A model generated the notes under the pieces. The model was not told the origin of the DNA. It did not search any database and saw only the letters and a program-made list of their open reading frames with translations. A program made the position numbers and the translations under genes. Positions 1 to 7,700 of a stretch of 64,000 bases of DNA are shown here, piece after piece. Position 1 is the stretch's first letter; every line of letters begins with the position of its first letter. The stretch covers positions 1 to 64,000 of the forward strand of contig NZ_JAJAPW010000009.1 in NCBI RefSeq assembly GCF_020523925.1. Reading direction: 5' to 3'. The DNA is from Neotamlana laminarinivorans. Lineage in GTDB: Bacteria; Bacteroidota; Bacteroidia; Flavobacteriales; Flavobacteriaceae.

Positions 1-84
1 AAACTAAACAATAAACCTAGGAAAATAATAGGGTATAAAACTCCTAAAGAAATACTCGAATTTGAAGAAAAAAATGTAGCTTAG
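1..84 (+). pseudogene. IS30-family transposase, C-terminal fragment (cut by window edge)
   Basis: The first 84 bases are an open frame ending in TAG whose 27 residues contain LNNKPRKIIGYKTPKEI, the hallmark C-terminus of IS30-family transposases (usually LNxRPRKxLGxKTPxEV). Only the tail is in the window, so whether the upstream part is intact cannot be told. The A/T-rich stretch after the stop, up to about position 130, probably holds the right inverted repeat of the element, but the left end is not visible to confirm it. The fragment marks the left side of this window as accessory DNA. Confidence 0.7.
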
Positions 85-163
85 TAACACTAAAAATTAA
101 AAACGCTTTGTTGCGTTAGAACATTGAATGCACGCAAAACGAATAAATAATAAACACGAGAGA

Positions 164-604
164 ATGAAAAACTTACTAACGAACTTAACCTTAATTTTAT
201 CATTGATTTTAATAATATCTTGTAGTAGAGATGATAGTGGGAATGCTGAAAATCAAACCGACCCATTAATCGGTAATTGGGAATACTCTGCACAATTTGA
301 AAATGATACTGAAACTACGGTAAATAATTGCAGTCCTTCTACTATTGAATTTACACAAACTGGAAATAGAACTGATTTATATTACGGAACAGACAGTTCT
401 GGAAATTGTGTAGTTGTTGACACTGTAAATATGACTTGGGAAAAATTAAGCAATGGAACATATGAATTTACTCAAAACGGATTTACTTTCTCTGATGTAG
501 TGACTTTTGAGAATAATAACAACACTCTGACTTTAGAAGACTCTTATACAGATGGAAATGGCAACGTAATTGTCTATCGATTTGTCTATACTCGAATTAA
601 TTAA
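164..604 (+). CDS. Small lipoprotein, lipocalin-like (unknown function)
   Basis: A 146-aa protein when started at ATG 164, which puts a proper lipoprotein signal (MKNLLTNLTLILSLILIISC) at the N-terminus; the frame stays open upstream to 128, but that would bury the signal. After the lipid-modified Cys comes a short acidic spacer and then one compact domain with alternating strands (LIGNWEYSAQF, IEFTQTGNRTDLYY, TYEFTQNGFTF, TLEDSYTDGNG), the pattern of lipocalin-like domains common in Bacteroidota lipoproteins. No catalytic motif is seen. It sits between the IS30 end and the first hairpin repeat, and is likely cargo of the accessory region. Function unknown. Confidence 0.7.
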   Translation: MKNLLTNLTLILSLILIISCSRDDSGNAENQTDPLIGNWEYSAQFENDTETTVNNCSPSTIEFTQTGNRTDLYYGTDSSGNCVVVDTVNMTWEKLSNGTYEFTQNGFTFSDVVTFENNNNTLTLEDSYTDGNGNVIVYRFVYTRIN

Positions 605-622
605 AAAAGCACTATACACAAC

Positions 623-743
623 AACGTGTATAATTAATTACTAGTTCTAGCCTATTTATGAATATTCCTGCGTAATATTCTATTCGGTTTTTATTTGCTA
701 AATTACTTGCTAAACCACGCAACAAACTATATACAAACACGTT
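623..743. repeat. Hairpin-forming intergenic repeat A (cassette-junction-like)
   Basis: A non-coding block bounded by the inverted ends AACGTGT (623-629) and ACACGTT (737-743). Its left half, from the attaatt at about 633 to ttatttgc near 698, closely resembles repeat C at 3784-3857, including an identical run ttctattcggtttttatttgc. It separates the first lipoprotein from the Crp operon. The long imperfect palindrome between two unrelated genes resembles an integron attC-type junction, but the ends do not match the classical attC core exactly, so that is a structural analogy only. Confidence 0.6.
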
Positions 744-773
744 ATGCCTTATTAAAACAGAACGCAAAAAACA

Positions 774-1349
774 ATGAAAACAGCTCATTTTTTAAATAGC
801 ATTTTTAAATCTGAAAACTTTAATCAAGAAGAATTAGAATTGATTTTAATGCAATTTGAAGAAGTTGAATTTAGAAAGAATGAATATCTAATAGAAAAAG
901 GAAAAGTAGCAAGTTACTATTACTTTTTAGAAACTGGTTTTTTACGTTCATATAGTATTGACACAGAAGGAAATGATGTTACAACCAAATTCTTTGCAGA
1001 AAAAGACATTGTAATAGATTGGCATTCCTACTTTTTAAAAAAACCTTGCAAAGAGTCAATTCAGGCGTTAACAAATGGAAAATGTTGGAAAATTAGTTTT
1101 GCCAATTTTATGAAACTATTTAACATTGAAGCTTTTAGAGAAGTAGGCAGAACAAGACTGATAAATAACTACTTTGAATTAAAACATCACTCCATTTCGG
1201 TTATTGCAGACCAAGCCAAAGACAGATACTTGAATCTATTAAAAGAAAAACCTTCAATAATACAAAATGTACCACTAAAACATATTGCTACCTATTTAGG
1301 TATTACAGACACCTCTTTAAGCAGAATTAGAAAAGAAATTACTTTATAA
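774..1349 (+). CDS. Crp/Fnr-family transcriptional regulator
   Basis: A 191-aa protein with a cyclic-nucleotide-binding-type beta-roll (residues about 20-115, including EFRKNEYLIEKGKVASYYYFLETGFLRSY) and a C-terminal winged helix (HIATYLGITDTSLSRIRKEI). This is the compact Crp-like architecture frequent in Bacteroidota, usually annotated as cAMP-binding protein or Crp/Fnr regulator. The phosphate-binding arginine motif of true CRP is not evident, so the ligand is unknown. The three genes that follow (membrane protein, YCII, SRPBCC) are on the same strand and inside the same repeat-bounded block, and are the likely targets or partners. The start ATG at 774 follows an A-rich leader. Confidence 0.85.
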   Translation: MKTAHFLNSIFKSENFNQEELELILMQFEEVEFRKNEYLIEKGKVASYYYFLETGFLRSYSIDTEGNDVTTKFFAEKDIVIDWHSYFLKKPCKESIQALTNGKCWKISFANFMKLFNIEAFREVGRTRLINNYFELKHHSISVIADQAKDRYLNLLKEKPSIIQNVPLKHIATYLGITDTSLSRIRKEITL

Positions 1350-1358
1350 CCTCAACCT

Positions 1359-2054
1359 ATGTTTTCAAATCAAGTACCTATAATTATCTCTATCATTTTT
1401 CTATTGGCTTTTATATTTCCTATAGCAATGGTAGCTCGATTAGCAAAAAAAGGGAAGGTTAAAAAAGGTTATTGGCGGATTATTGGTTTCTATATTCCTT
1501 ATCTAACGATAGTTTCAATAGCAAGTTTTAATGGATTTTTTGATACTATTATGTTACCTCCCAAAATTGTTTTAACAACAACACTACCTTTGGCAATATT
1601 TGCAACCATAATCTATAACACCGTTGTCTGTAAAGATGCAAACAACATCTTAACTCTTGAAGATTTAGTTAAGATTCATATATTTCGATTAATTGGTAGC
1701 ACCTTTATTATTCTATTCCTTTATGATTTACTGCCTCCAGTTTTTGCTCTTTTTGCTGGTATTGGAGATATACTTACAGCTATATCAAGTATTTTTGTGG
1801 CAAAAGCCATCCGAAACAAAAAAAACTACAGTAGAAAACTAACCTATATTTGGAACACTTTTGGACTTGTCGATATTTTAATTACTTCGGCTATGGCTAT
1901 TATTTTTACTAAAATCAGTATCGATAATAATATTCAAGGTGTAGAGTTTTTAGCGGAATTCCCATTTTGTTTTATTCCTGCCTTTGCTCCACCAACAATT
2001 ATTTTTCTTCATTTATTGGTATTTCGAAAATTATCTTGGCTCAAAAAAGGGTAA
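1359..2054 (+). CDS. Multi-pass membrane protein of unknown function
   Basis: A 231-aa hydrophobic protein with about six predicted membrane helices (for example residues 7-27, 41-60, 73-88, 108-142, 165-186, 205-222 by eye) and short basic loops (RLAKKGKVKKGYW, KAIRNKKNYSRK). I recognise no functional motif. It starts 9 bases after the Crp-like regulator and is probably co-transcribed with it. The following YCII and SRPBCC genes suggest a small stress or detoxification set, but nothing in this protein itself indicates a substrate. Confidence 0.75.
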   Translation: MFSNQVPIIISIIFLLAFIFPIAMVARLAKKGKVKKGYWRIIGFYIPYLTIVSIASFNGFFDTIMLPPKIVLTTTLPLAIFATIIYNTVVCKDANNILTLEDLVKIHIFRLIGSTFIILFLYDLLPPVFALFAGIGDILTAISSIFVAKAIRNKKNYSRKLTYIWNTFGLVDILITSAMAIIFTKISIDNNIQGVEFLAEFPFCFIPAFAPPTIIFLHLLVFRKLSWLKKG

Positions 2055-2138
2055 TTCTCATTTCTTGTCATAGGCTAAGATTTTTGTTATTCATCTGCTC
2101 GACTTTTGAAGTATTATTAATTATTAAAACTTTAAAAA

Positions 2139-2492
2139 ATGAAAAACGAGCAAATTTTTATGATGATTTTTAGGTTCACTCCAAACTTTGAGTATCAACC
2201 TACAAAAGAAGAACAAGCCCAAATGCACGAGCAATGGGGAAGCTTTATTGGCAATATTGCCATTCAAGAAAAGCTAATTAGTACACATCAACTTGGTTTT
2301 GAGGGAATGCAAATTAACACAGACTTATCTATCTCTGAAGGTATTTTAATTTCAGAAAACAAAACACTTGGAGGAAATATGGTTGTAAAAGCAAATTCAT
2401 TAGAAGAAGCCACAACTATGGCAAAAGATTGTCCTATTCTAAAAATGGGTGGTACTGTAGAGGTAAGAAGTATAATACCAATGGAAAACTAA
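2139..2492 (+). CDS. YCII-related domain protein
   Basis: A 117-aa protein that fits the YCII-like family: an N-terminal FMMIFRFTPNF strand, a central helix (EEQAQMHEQWGSFIGNI), and a C-terminal GTVEVRSIIPME strand. Members are ferredoxin-fold dimers, often encoded beside regulators and sigma factors; the biochemical role is mostly unknown. It is preceded by TTTAAAAAATG, typical of flavobacterial starts that lack a strong Shine-Dalgarno sequence. It lies in the Crp / membrane protein / SRPBCC block. Confidence 0.75.
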   Translation: MKNEQIFMMIFRFTPNFEYQPTKEEQAQMHEQWGSFIGNIAIQEKLISTHQLGFEGMQINTDLSISEGILISENKTLGGNMVVKANSLEEATTMAKDCPILKMGGTVEVRSIIPMEN

Positions 2493-2507
2493 TATAAATT
2501 TTATAAA

Positions 2508-3044
2508 ATGAAAAAAATGATAGTAACAATAATCGTAGGGGCTGTTATACTGTTTTTAGTAATAGGATTTTATAACGCAAGTAAATTACAACATATTCAC
2601 ATTCAAAAAAGTGTAACTATAAATTCAGATATTGAAACTGCATTTACCAACGTTCTGTATCTAAAAAACTTTCCAAAATGGTCTCCATTTTATGAAGCCG
2701 ACCCATCTCAGAAAACAGAAGTTAAAGGAAACGATGGACAAGTAGGAGCTCAATTTCATTGGAACGGAAATAAAGGTAAAGACTTAGGTTATCAAGAAAT
2801 AAAAGAAATAAAACCCTTAGAATACATAAAAATGGAATGTGATATTCAAAAACCATTTAAAGCAAATCCCACCTTTGAGTATTCTTTCTCCAAAACAGGA
2901 AATGGCGTAAAAGTAACTCAAGATTTTAATCTCAAATCAGGATTGGTAGATTCATTCTTTATGTGGCTCTTTGGAGCAAAGAAAGATATGGCGAAAATGA
3001 ATGCGAGAGGAATGGAGCTTTTAAAAATAGCATCTGAAAAGTAA
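2508..3044 (+). CDS. SRPBCC-fold (polyketide-cyclase-like) membrane-anchored protein
   Basis: A 178-aa protein with one N-terminal membrane helix (residues about 4-23, IVTIIVGAVILFLVIGFY) followed by an SRPBCC/START-like domain: IQKSVTINSDIETAFTNV, LKNFPKWSPFYEADP, GNDGQVGAQFHWNG and a C-terminal amphipathic helix ending in ARGMELLKIASE. The helix-grip fold usually binds a lipid or other hydrophobic ligand; none can be assigned here. It is the last gene of the four-gene block bounded by the GTTATGCCTT / AAGGCATAAC inverted repeats. Confidence 0.75.
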   Translation: MKKMIVTIIVGAVILFLVIGFYNASKLQHIHIQKSVTINSDIETAFTNVLYLKNFPKWSPFYEADPSQKTEVKGNDGQVGAQFHWNGNKGKDLGYQEIKEIKPLEYIKMECDIQKPFKANPTFEYSFSKTGNGVKVTQDFNLKSGLVDSFFMWLFGAKKDMAKMNARGMELLKIASEK

Positions 3045-3045
3045 C

Positions 3046-3178
3046 AAGGCATAACAATGTATAAAAAGCAATAGCGGTTTAGGTGTAAGCTCTAATCTCT
3101 ATTGCTTTTAATTAAGTATATTGTTGTCAGAAAGACTAGTGAATTTAATCCGCTACTGCCCTTATATTAACCGTTAGC
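3046..3178. repeat. Hairpin-forming intergenic repeat B (cassette-junction-like)
   Basis: Directly after the SRPBCC stop. It opens with AAGGCATAAC (3046-3055), the exact reverse complement of GTTATGCCTT at 741-750 upstream of the Crp gene, and ends at CCGTTAGC (3170-3177) just before the next gene. Inside, AAAAGCAATAG (3064-3074) pairs perfectly with CTATTGCTTTT (3099-3109), and TAGCGG / CCGCTA can form an outer stem. This matches the layout expected when a gene block begins and ends with complementary recombination half-sites. Confidence 0.55.
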
Positions 3179-3185
3179 AATAATT

Positions 3186-3770
3186 ATGACCAAATTTAGA
3201 AACTTATTGACATTAATAGCGTTATTGATTTTCAACGAATTGATTTCACAAGAAATAATCGGAATGAAAGAAGTATATATTGAGAATAAATTGGTTTATA
3301 AAATTGCTACGGATGAACTCTTTACTGGAATTGCTCAAAGCAAAAGAAAAAACGGACATTTAGTTTATGATGAGGAATATAAAAAAGGAATTATACTATT
3401 AAGTAACTTGTATTATAATGGAAAAAAAAGAAGAGTTTACAATAAAACGATATATAACCCGAACAAACCCTTAGTGCTTTCAAAAGAGATTAAATACCAT
3501 TTGGATGGAGAAATGTTTGAAACAACAACCTATAATAAGAAGGGAGTAAAAATACTTTACGAGCAATTTACAAATGGAAAAGTTAGTTATAGTTGTCAAT
3601 ATTTCGGAAAGAAGAAACACGGCCTTGAATTGGGCTATAGAGATGGAGGCGAAAAAATAACTTTTCGTTGTGAATATATTAATGGAAAGAAAAACGGGAC
3701 GGAATATTGTTTAAAAGAAGACGGAACCGAAACCAAAAAACAATATAAATTCGGAAAAAAAATAAAATAA
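3186..3770 (+). CDS. MORN/YwqK-repeat-like secreted protein
   Basis: A 194-aa protein with an N-terminal signal (residues 1-21, cleavage near LIS-QE). It then carries several degenerate MORN/YwqK-type hairpin units of the form (Y/F)xNGK(K/V) (NLYYNGKKRRVY, EQFTNGKVSYSC, CEYINGKKNGTEY). Such proteins are often labelled antitoxin component YwqK in Bacteroidota without evidence of toxin neutralization, and no toxin partner is present here. It lies alone between repeats B and C, consistent with a single-gene cassette. Confidence 0.65.
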   Translation: MTKFRNLLTLIALLIFNELISQEIIGMKEVYIENKLVYKIATDELFTGIAQSKRKNGHLVYDEEYKKGIILLSNLYYNGKKRRVYNKTIYNPNKPLVLSKEIKYHLDGEMFETTTYNKKGVKILYEQFTNGKVSYSCQYFGKKKHGLELGYRDGGEKITFRCEYINGKKNGTEYCLKEDGTETKKQYKFGKKIK

Positions 3771-3783
3771 CTAGTACCAACAC

Positions 3784-3857
3784 CATGTACAATTAATTGC
3801 TTGGTTCTATCCTACTTACGAAAGTCCTCTCGGATTTTCTATTCGGTTTTTATTTGC
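3784..3857. repeat. Intergenic repeat C, partial copy of repeat A
   Basis: From tgtacaattaattgc to ttatttgcc this sequence aligns with the left half of repeat A (626-698), with a shared exact run of 21 bases split by few changes elsewhere. The right half, with the closing ACACGTT arm, is missing, so this copy is truncated. The remainder of the 3771-4089 gap is A/T-rich, with no gene or further structure that I can support. Confidence 0.6.
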
Positions 3858-4089
3858 CCTATCTACTTTTAAATGGGTATACTCAAAGTGGTTATTCGTT
3901 TATTATTATAAAGCATAAGATATAATTGTACTTGGAAAGAATGGTGCAAAACAGACACTTATATCACTGATTCTTAATCTATTTAACAATTATTATGCTC
4001 TAAATTTTAAACAAAAATTATTAATTTTACTACACTAGCTAACCACTAGATTTTTTATTACACCAACACACTAAATAATTTAAAAAGTC

Positions 4090-4464
4090 ATGACACATTT
4101 GAGCCTTATTAATCGTTTTTCTATTTTATGCGTTCTTTTGACTTCCTGCGGATCGTCCATATCTCCTAGTCAGGTTAACGACACGCTTCCCTCTTTAACC
4201 CAAGCTACTTATTATAATCAGGTAAATGCTGCAGAAGCTCAAAACAGCGGGAAATGTAAATTACTTACTAAGAGTAGAAATTATGTTGCACCCATTGGAT
4301 TCACCGTAAAAAATGATTTAAAAAATGGTGCTCGCGGTATTGATGAATGGGTACAATTAGATGGCGGGAATGCCTATGTACTCACTAATTTTAAATGGGT
4401 AACGGTGGATCATCAAGGTTCTACACAATTACATATTGATTTTAATACCATGGTATGTGAATAA
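4090..4464 (+). CDS. Small lipoprotein of unknown function
   Basis: A 124-aa protein with a lipoprotein signal (hydrophobic stretch 9-18, then LLTSC with Cys20). The mature part has two Cys (in GKCKLLTK and MVCE at the very end) that could pair, and no recognisable domain. It is transcribed toward, and ends 13 bases before the stop of, the minus-strand DnaC-like ATPase, so it lies at the distal end of the integrative element. Function unknown. Confidence 0.65.
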   Translation: MTHLSLINRFSILCVLLTSCGSSISPSQVNDTLPSLTQATYYNQVNAAEAQNSGKCKLLTKSRNYVAPIGFTVKNDLKNGARGIDEWVQLDGGNAYVLTNFKWVTVDHQGSTQLHIDFNTMVCE

Positions 4465-4477
4465 TAAAAACAGTACT

Positions 4478-5140
4478 TTATTCCCGTTTATCTTCACTTT
4501 CTTTATCGAAAGCCAATAAGTTAAAAAGTTGTCGCATTCGGGAACGCACTCTATTTCCGTAGCGTTGCTCCAATTCTTGTGCATTTAAATTGGCTGTAGC
4601 ATGGGTTCTGATTTTATGCTTCAAGAATAAGTCGTAACGCGACAATAGGATTTCGCCCATTACATTGCAATCGGCACCATAATGTTTTCCAGTGGGTTCA
4701 ACCCCTAAGTCGTCGAAGCAATAATAATTATTGTCGCCATACTGTTGAATGGTAGAAAATCCATTTCTGTTAAACCTAAAAGCTATATTACGGCATGGTA
4801 CCACCTCGTAAGGTTTTATGTGTGGCAGAATATATTTTACAAGTTTCATTAGGGATGTTTTTCCGCAACCAACGGGTCCAGATAGCAAAATACCCTTATT
4901 GGGATCTATATTGAACTTTTTGCAATTGGATACATCCTGAATGAAATACACACATAGTTTGAAAATAAGTGCTTTGTCCTCAGAATAAATTTTAAACTTT
5001 TTACCGAACAGTAACTTGCCTTTGTAATCGAGATACTCTAATATTCTATCGAAATCGTAGTGAATGATATTTTGTTTTACATCGCCGATTTGAAATTGAT
5101 ACTTATTTTCGAAAATGATATGTGGCTTGATGGTTTCCAT
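4478..5140 (-). CDS. DnaC-like ATPase of a mobile element
   Basis: A 220-aa P-loop ATPase: Walker A GPVGCGKT at residues 88-95, Walker B-like YYCFDDLGVE near 140, and a sensor-type segment RTHATANLNAQELEQRYGNRVRSRMRQLF typical of DnaC/IstB-like helicase loaders in Bacteroidota integrative elements. It is the last gene of the element's minus-strand set (recombinase, RteC, HTH, initiator-like, ATPase), with 26 bases separating it from the gene upstream. It probably loads the replicative helicase during element replication or supports replication initiation. It could also be called an ATP-binding protein of unknown role; the P-loop itself is certain. Confidence 0.8.
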   Translation of the reverse strand: METIKPHIIFENKYQFQIGDVKQNIIHYDFDRILEYLDYKGKLLFGKKFKIYSEDKALIFKLCVYFIQDVSNCKKFNIDPNKGILLSGPVGCGKTSLMKLVKYILPHIKPYEVVPCRNIAFRFNRNGFSTIQQYGDNNYYCFDDLGVEPTGKHYGADCNVMGEILLSRYDLFLKHKIRTHATANLNAQELEQRYGNRVRSRMRQLFNLLAFDKESEDKRE

Positions 5141-5166
5141 ATTTGGCTGATTTACCCTTTCAACCG

Positions 5167-5871
5167 TTACAAAGGTTGGTTGTAATTTTTATTTCTGTTG
5201 GTATGTAAATAATCGGTGGTATTCAAGTTGTCTCTATTTTGAGATTGCTGCGGGCTGTTTTCATGGGTTTTAAAGTCTTGAGATTTTAATATCCATTTTT
5301 TTGCCAATGCCTTCCAGTTTTCAATTTTAGTATGGTTGGGAAATTTCCATCCGGTGGCCATATAATGATTGTAAAATTTTTGTGCCTCATGAGTGGTAGC
5401 ATCATTATTCTTAAAAAACTTAATAACTTCTTTTTCTGAATTTGGGATTGAGGTTTGTCCCTCGTTTATATTGTTTTTTAATGTTTTTATATGTTTGTTT
5501 TTAGATACCAAGGCTTGTTTTATAGTTGTACTGTTAATGGAATTGTATTGTACTTTGTCTTGTTTTAAGGTTGTACCAAAATTGAACAACTTAACTTTAG
5601 ACCCTTTGAATGGGTTTTTAGAGGGCATATAAACGATGTAATTATAATAACCTAATGCTTTAATTACTCTGTGATATGTGGCTTTAGAGCCTATTTTAGA
5701 GAGTTTCATAATTTCCTCTCGATTGACATGAAAAGTTTCTGGAAAGTGTAAAAAGTTCCAGTAATTAAAAAGTGCCATGTACATGCTAATATGAGTTGGG
5801 TTTAATCTATCGTCTTTAGAAAATTGATCTAAAACGGCGTTGAGGTGATTTATATAATTTACATTAGGCAT
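5167..5871 (-). CDS. Winged-helix, replication-initiator-like protein of mobile element
   Basis: A 234-aa protein whose N-terminal half (NPTHISMYMALFNYWN ... NREEIMKLSKIGSKATYHRVIKALGYYNYIVYMPS) is a winged-helix DNA-binding domain of the type found in plasmid/element initiators and DnaT/DnaD-like primosome proteins. The C-terminal half includes a DnaD-like KFYNHYMATGWKFPNHTKIENWKALAKKW segment, common just upstream of DnaC-like ATPases. The pair (this gene and the next) therefore looks like an element-borne helicase loading module. The linker (residues about 120-155) is low-complexity. The exact role is inferred from motif and neighbours only. Confidence 0.65.
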   Translation of the reverse strand: MPNVNYINHLNAVLDQFSKDDRLNPTHISMYMALFNYWNFLHFPETFHVNREEIMKLSKIGSKATYHRVIKALGYYNYIVYMPSKNPFKGSKVKLFNFGTTLKQDKVQYNSINSTTIKQALVSKNKHIKTLKNNINEGQTSIPNSEKEVIKFFKNNDATTHEAQKFYNHYMATGWKFPNHTKIENWKALAKKWILKSQDFKTHENSPQQSQNRDNLNTTDYLHTNRNKNYNQPL

Positions 5872-5946
5872 AATTATGTGTATTGAAAGCTAAGGCATGC
5901 TATACTTAACAACTTAGCATACCTCAAGCTTTATAAATGCGGTTGT

Positions 5947-6228
5947 TTAATTGTAAACGTTTGCTACTTGATTATTCTCAAGCATTTGGTTAATTAATTC
6001 GGCATTATAATACATAAGATTACCAAATTTGGTATATGGCAATGTACCATTAGCACGCATGTTTTGAAGTGTTCCTGGTGAGACCCCTAATAGCTTACGT
6101 ACTTCGGAAGACTTGATCCATTTTCTGGGTTTTTGTTGTGATGATGTTGTTAGCAGTTCCTTTAGATCTTCTAGTAACTCTACTTTAAAATTTTCAAGGT
6201 CGTCCGTAGTTAGAATTTTTACGCTCAT
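5947..6228 (-). CDS. Excisionase-like helix-turn-helix protein (HTH_17 type)
   Basis: A 93-aa protein with a MerR/excisionase-type HTH in its second half: WIKSSEVRKLLGVSPGTL followed by RANGTLPYTKFGNLMYY and INQML. This is the DNA-binding domain family of recombination directionality factors and element regulators in Bacteroidota. It sits between RteC and the initiator-like gene with a 485-bp non-coding stretch upstream, which would be its natural site of action. Whether it acts as excisionase or transcription factor cannot be decided. Confidence 0.75.
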   Translation of the reverse strand: MSVKILTTDDLENFKVELLEDLKELLTTSSQQKPRKWIKSSEVRKLLGVSPGTLQNMRANGTLPYTKFGNLMYYNAELINQMLENNQVANVYN

Positions 6229-6351
6229 AATTGTTCTTAGTTTTAAGTTAGTTGATTAAATTTTCGGGTTGTAGCCATAAGCTACACATAGTTTGATTTG
6301 ACTTTCTGTGAACAAATTTGCATTCCTTTTTTATATTTTATTCACAAGGTA

Positions 6352-6505
6352 TACCCAAGTTGGGTACTGTAAAACTTCCGATAAAATCGAATGCATTTTG
6401 CTACAAACGAAAACAAATAAGCGTCTTCTACTTATTTACTTAGATGTTAAAACCATATGATTTGGTTTATTTTTTTAATGATAATATTTCACCAACTTGG
6501 GTACT
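6352..6505. promoter_or_regulatory. Paired TTGGGTAC motifs upstream of the excisionase-like gene
   Basis: Inside the 485-bp gap between the excisionase-like gene and rteC, a perfect 15-bp palindrome TACCCAA-G-TTGGGTA (6352-6366) is followed 137 bases later by a second copy of its right side (CAAGTTGGGTACT at 6356-6368 versus CAACTTGGGTACT at 6493-6505; 12 of 13 identical). These look like binding sites for an element-encoded regulator. The rest of the gap is A/T-rich, with no gene seen. Confidence 0.4.
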
Positions 6506-6713
6506 TTTTAAAACTGTAGAGCTTTACTCAAATAGCCTTCAAAAAACCTAATCAACTATAAATCAGAATGTAATTTTTATTTAAACAGCCTATTACGAAT
6601 GACGCTATTTGCTATAACCTCTAGACTATTTATTTTAAGAATTACTAGAATGTCAGAATGCATTATTTTCAGCGATTTGAAAGCATAAAATAATAATAGT
6701 CAAAGTGTACTTT

Positions 6714-7547
6714 TTATAATGACCGTTCTATTTTTATTTCCAATGCGTCTTGTAGTTGGCCTAAGAACTTCGTGGGATTAGACCGTAACTGTATATCATA
6801 GAAAATTCTGGAATAATCGCCTAACTGGATATTAAATACATCTTCTAAAGACTCCACAAGGTCTTTAAGCGTGATACCTCCATTATTTATAGCTCCTGCT
6901 GTTTGTAAGGCATAAATTAACTCTACTAAATCACTTTTATTGGCTGTCCATTTTAACACGGATCGGTTTAAATTTTTATGACTTTTAGGTTGATTTTGTA
7001 ACACTGCAATTTGATTTTCTACATAATTGAAAATGTTTTCATAGGCCATAAAAGTGGCTAATATTACATCGTGACTTGTTGAGAAATCGGAATCTATAGC
7101 ATAGAACATAGCCTGAGCATGCAGAGTTTCATTACGTTTTAAACGAGTAAAATATTTTTGATCGTAACTTGTATCCTTCATCCGATAGTACTTATAGAAT
7201 TCCTGATTTTCTTCAAAATACACTTTCAACATTTTAATACAATTTTTATATTCTTTTAATTTTATTTCGGATGGTAACACGACATGCTTAATTTCAAAAT
7301 CACAAAGCATTCCATATTTTATAACTTTACTTAATACCACTGGTTTAATATTTTTAAAAAAATGTACCTCTTCTTCATCTGTTTGTGGTTCGTTTAGCTT
7401 AAATTTTTGCTTTAACTTTGTTAAGGCTTCACATGAGGTGTCATAACATAATTTAAGACGATTTACTCGATCATTTTCTTGTTTGTTAATTAGTTTTAGT
7501 TGCCTTTTTAACTCGGTTGCAACTTGATTTAGGGAATTTAGTTTCAT
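6714..7547 (-). CDS. RteC-domain protein
   Basis: A 277-aa protein with the RteC fold signature: charged N-terminal helices, FYKYYRMKDTSYDQKYF, and C-terminal LKWTANKSDLVELIYALQTAGAINNGGITLKDLVESLEDVFNIQLGDYSRIFYDIQLRSNPTKFL split over residues 195-265. RteC was defined in Bacteroides CTnDOT as a regulator that activates excision genes after tetracycline induction. In flavobacterial elements it almost always sits beside the tyrosine recombinase, as here. The histidine-kinase/response-regulator partners RteA and RteB are absent. A role in controlling excision is inferred from family and position. Confidence 0.85.
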   Translation of the reverse strand: MKLNSLNQVATELKRQLKLINKQENDRVNRLKLCYDTSCEALTKLKQKFKLNEPQTDEEEVHFFKNIKPVVLSKVIKYGMLCDFEIKHVVLPSEIKLKEYKNCIKMLKVYFEENQEFYKYYRMKDTSYDQKYFTRLKRNETLHAQAMFYAIDSDFSTSHDVILATFMAYENIFNYVENQIAVLQNQPKSHKNLNRSVLKWTANKSDLVELIYALQTAGAINNGGITLKDLVESLEDVFNIQLGDYSRIFYDIQLRSNPTKFLGQLQDALEIKIERSL

Positions 7548-7649
7548 TAATTTAACACGTTAATTAGTAATTTATATGTAGGTTTATTTTTACTAATTTA
7601 ACATAAATAACTAAATCGTACCATTTGAATATATTTTGTATCCATAAAA

Positions 7650-7679
7650 AAACAGAGTTAAAAGGCTTTAACTCTGTTT
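7650..7679 (-). terminator. Rho-independent terminator of the recombinase gene
   Basis: A perfect 13-bp stem (7650-7662 with 7667-7679, core AACAGAGTTAAA) with a 4-base loop lies just downstream of the recombinase stop. On the minus strand it is followed by a run of T, the layout of an intrinsic terminator. Confidence 0.75.
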
Positions 7680-7700
7680 ACAATCATTAGAAAACTAAGA

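Noticed and set aside
90-293. 67-aa minus-strand frame over the first lipoprotein
   Set aside because: Overlaps a well-supported lipoprotein gene, no homology seen.
3186-3770. Toxin-antitoxin pair for the YwqK/MORN-like protein
   Set aside because: No toxin gene adjacent and a secretion signal is present.
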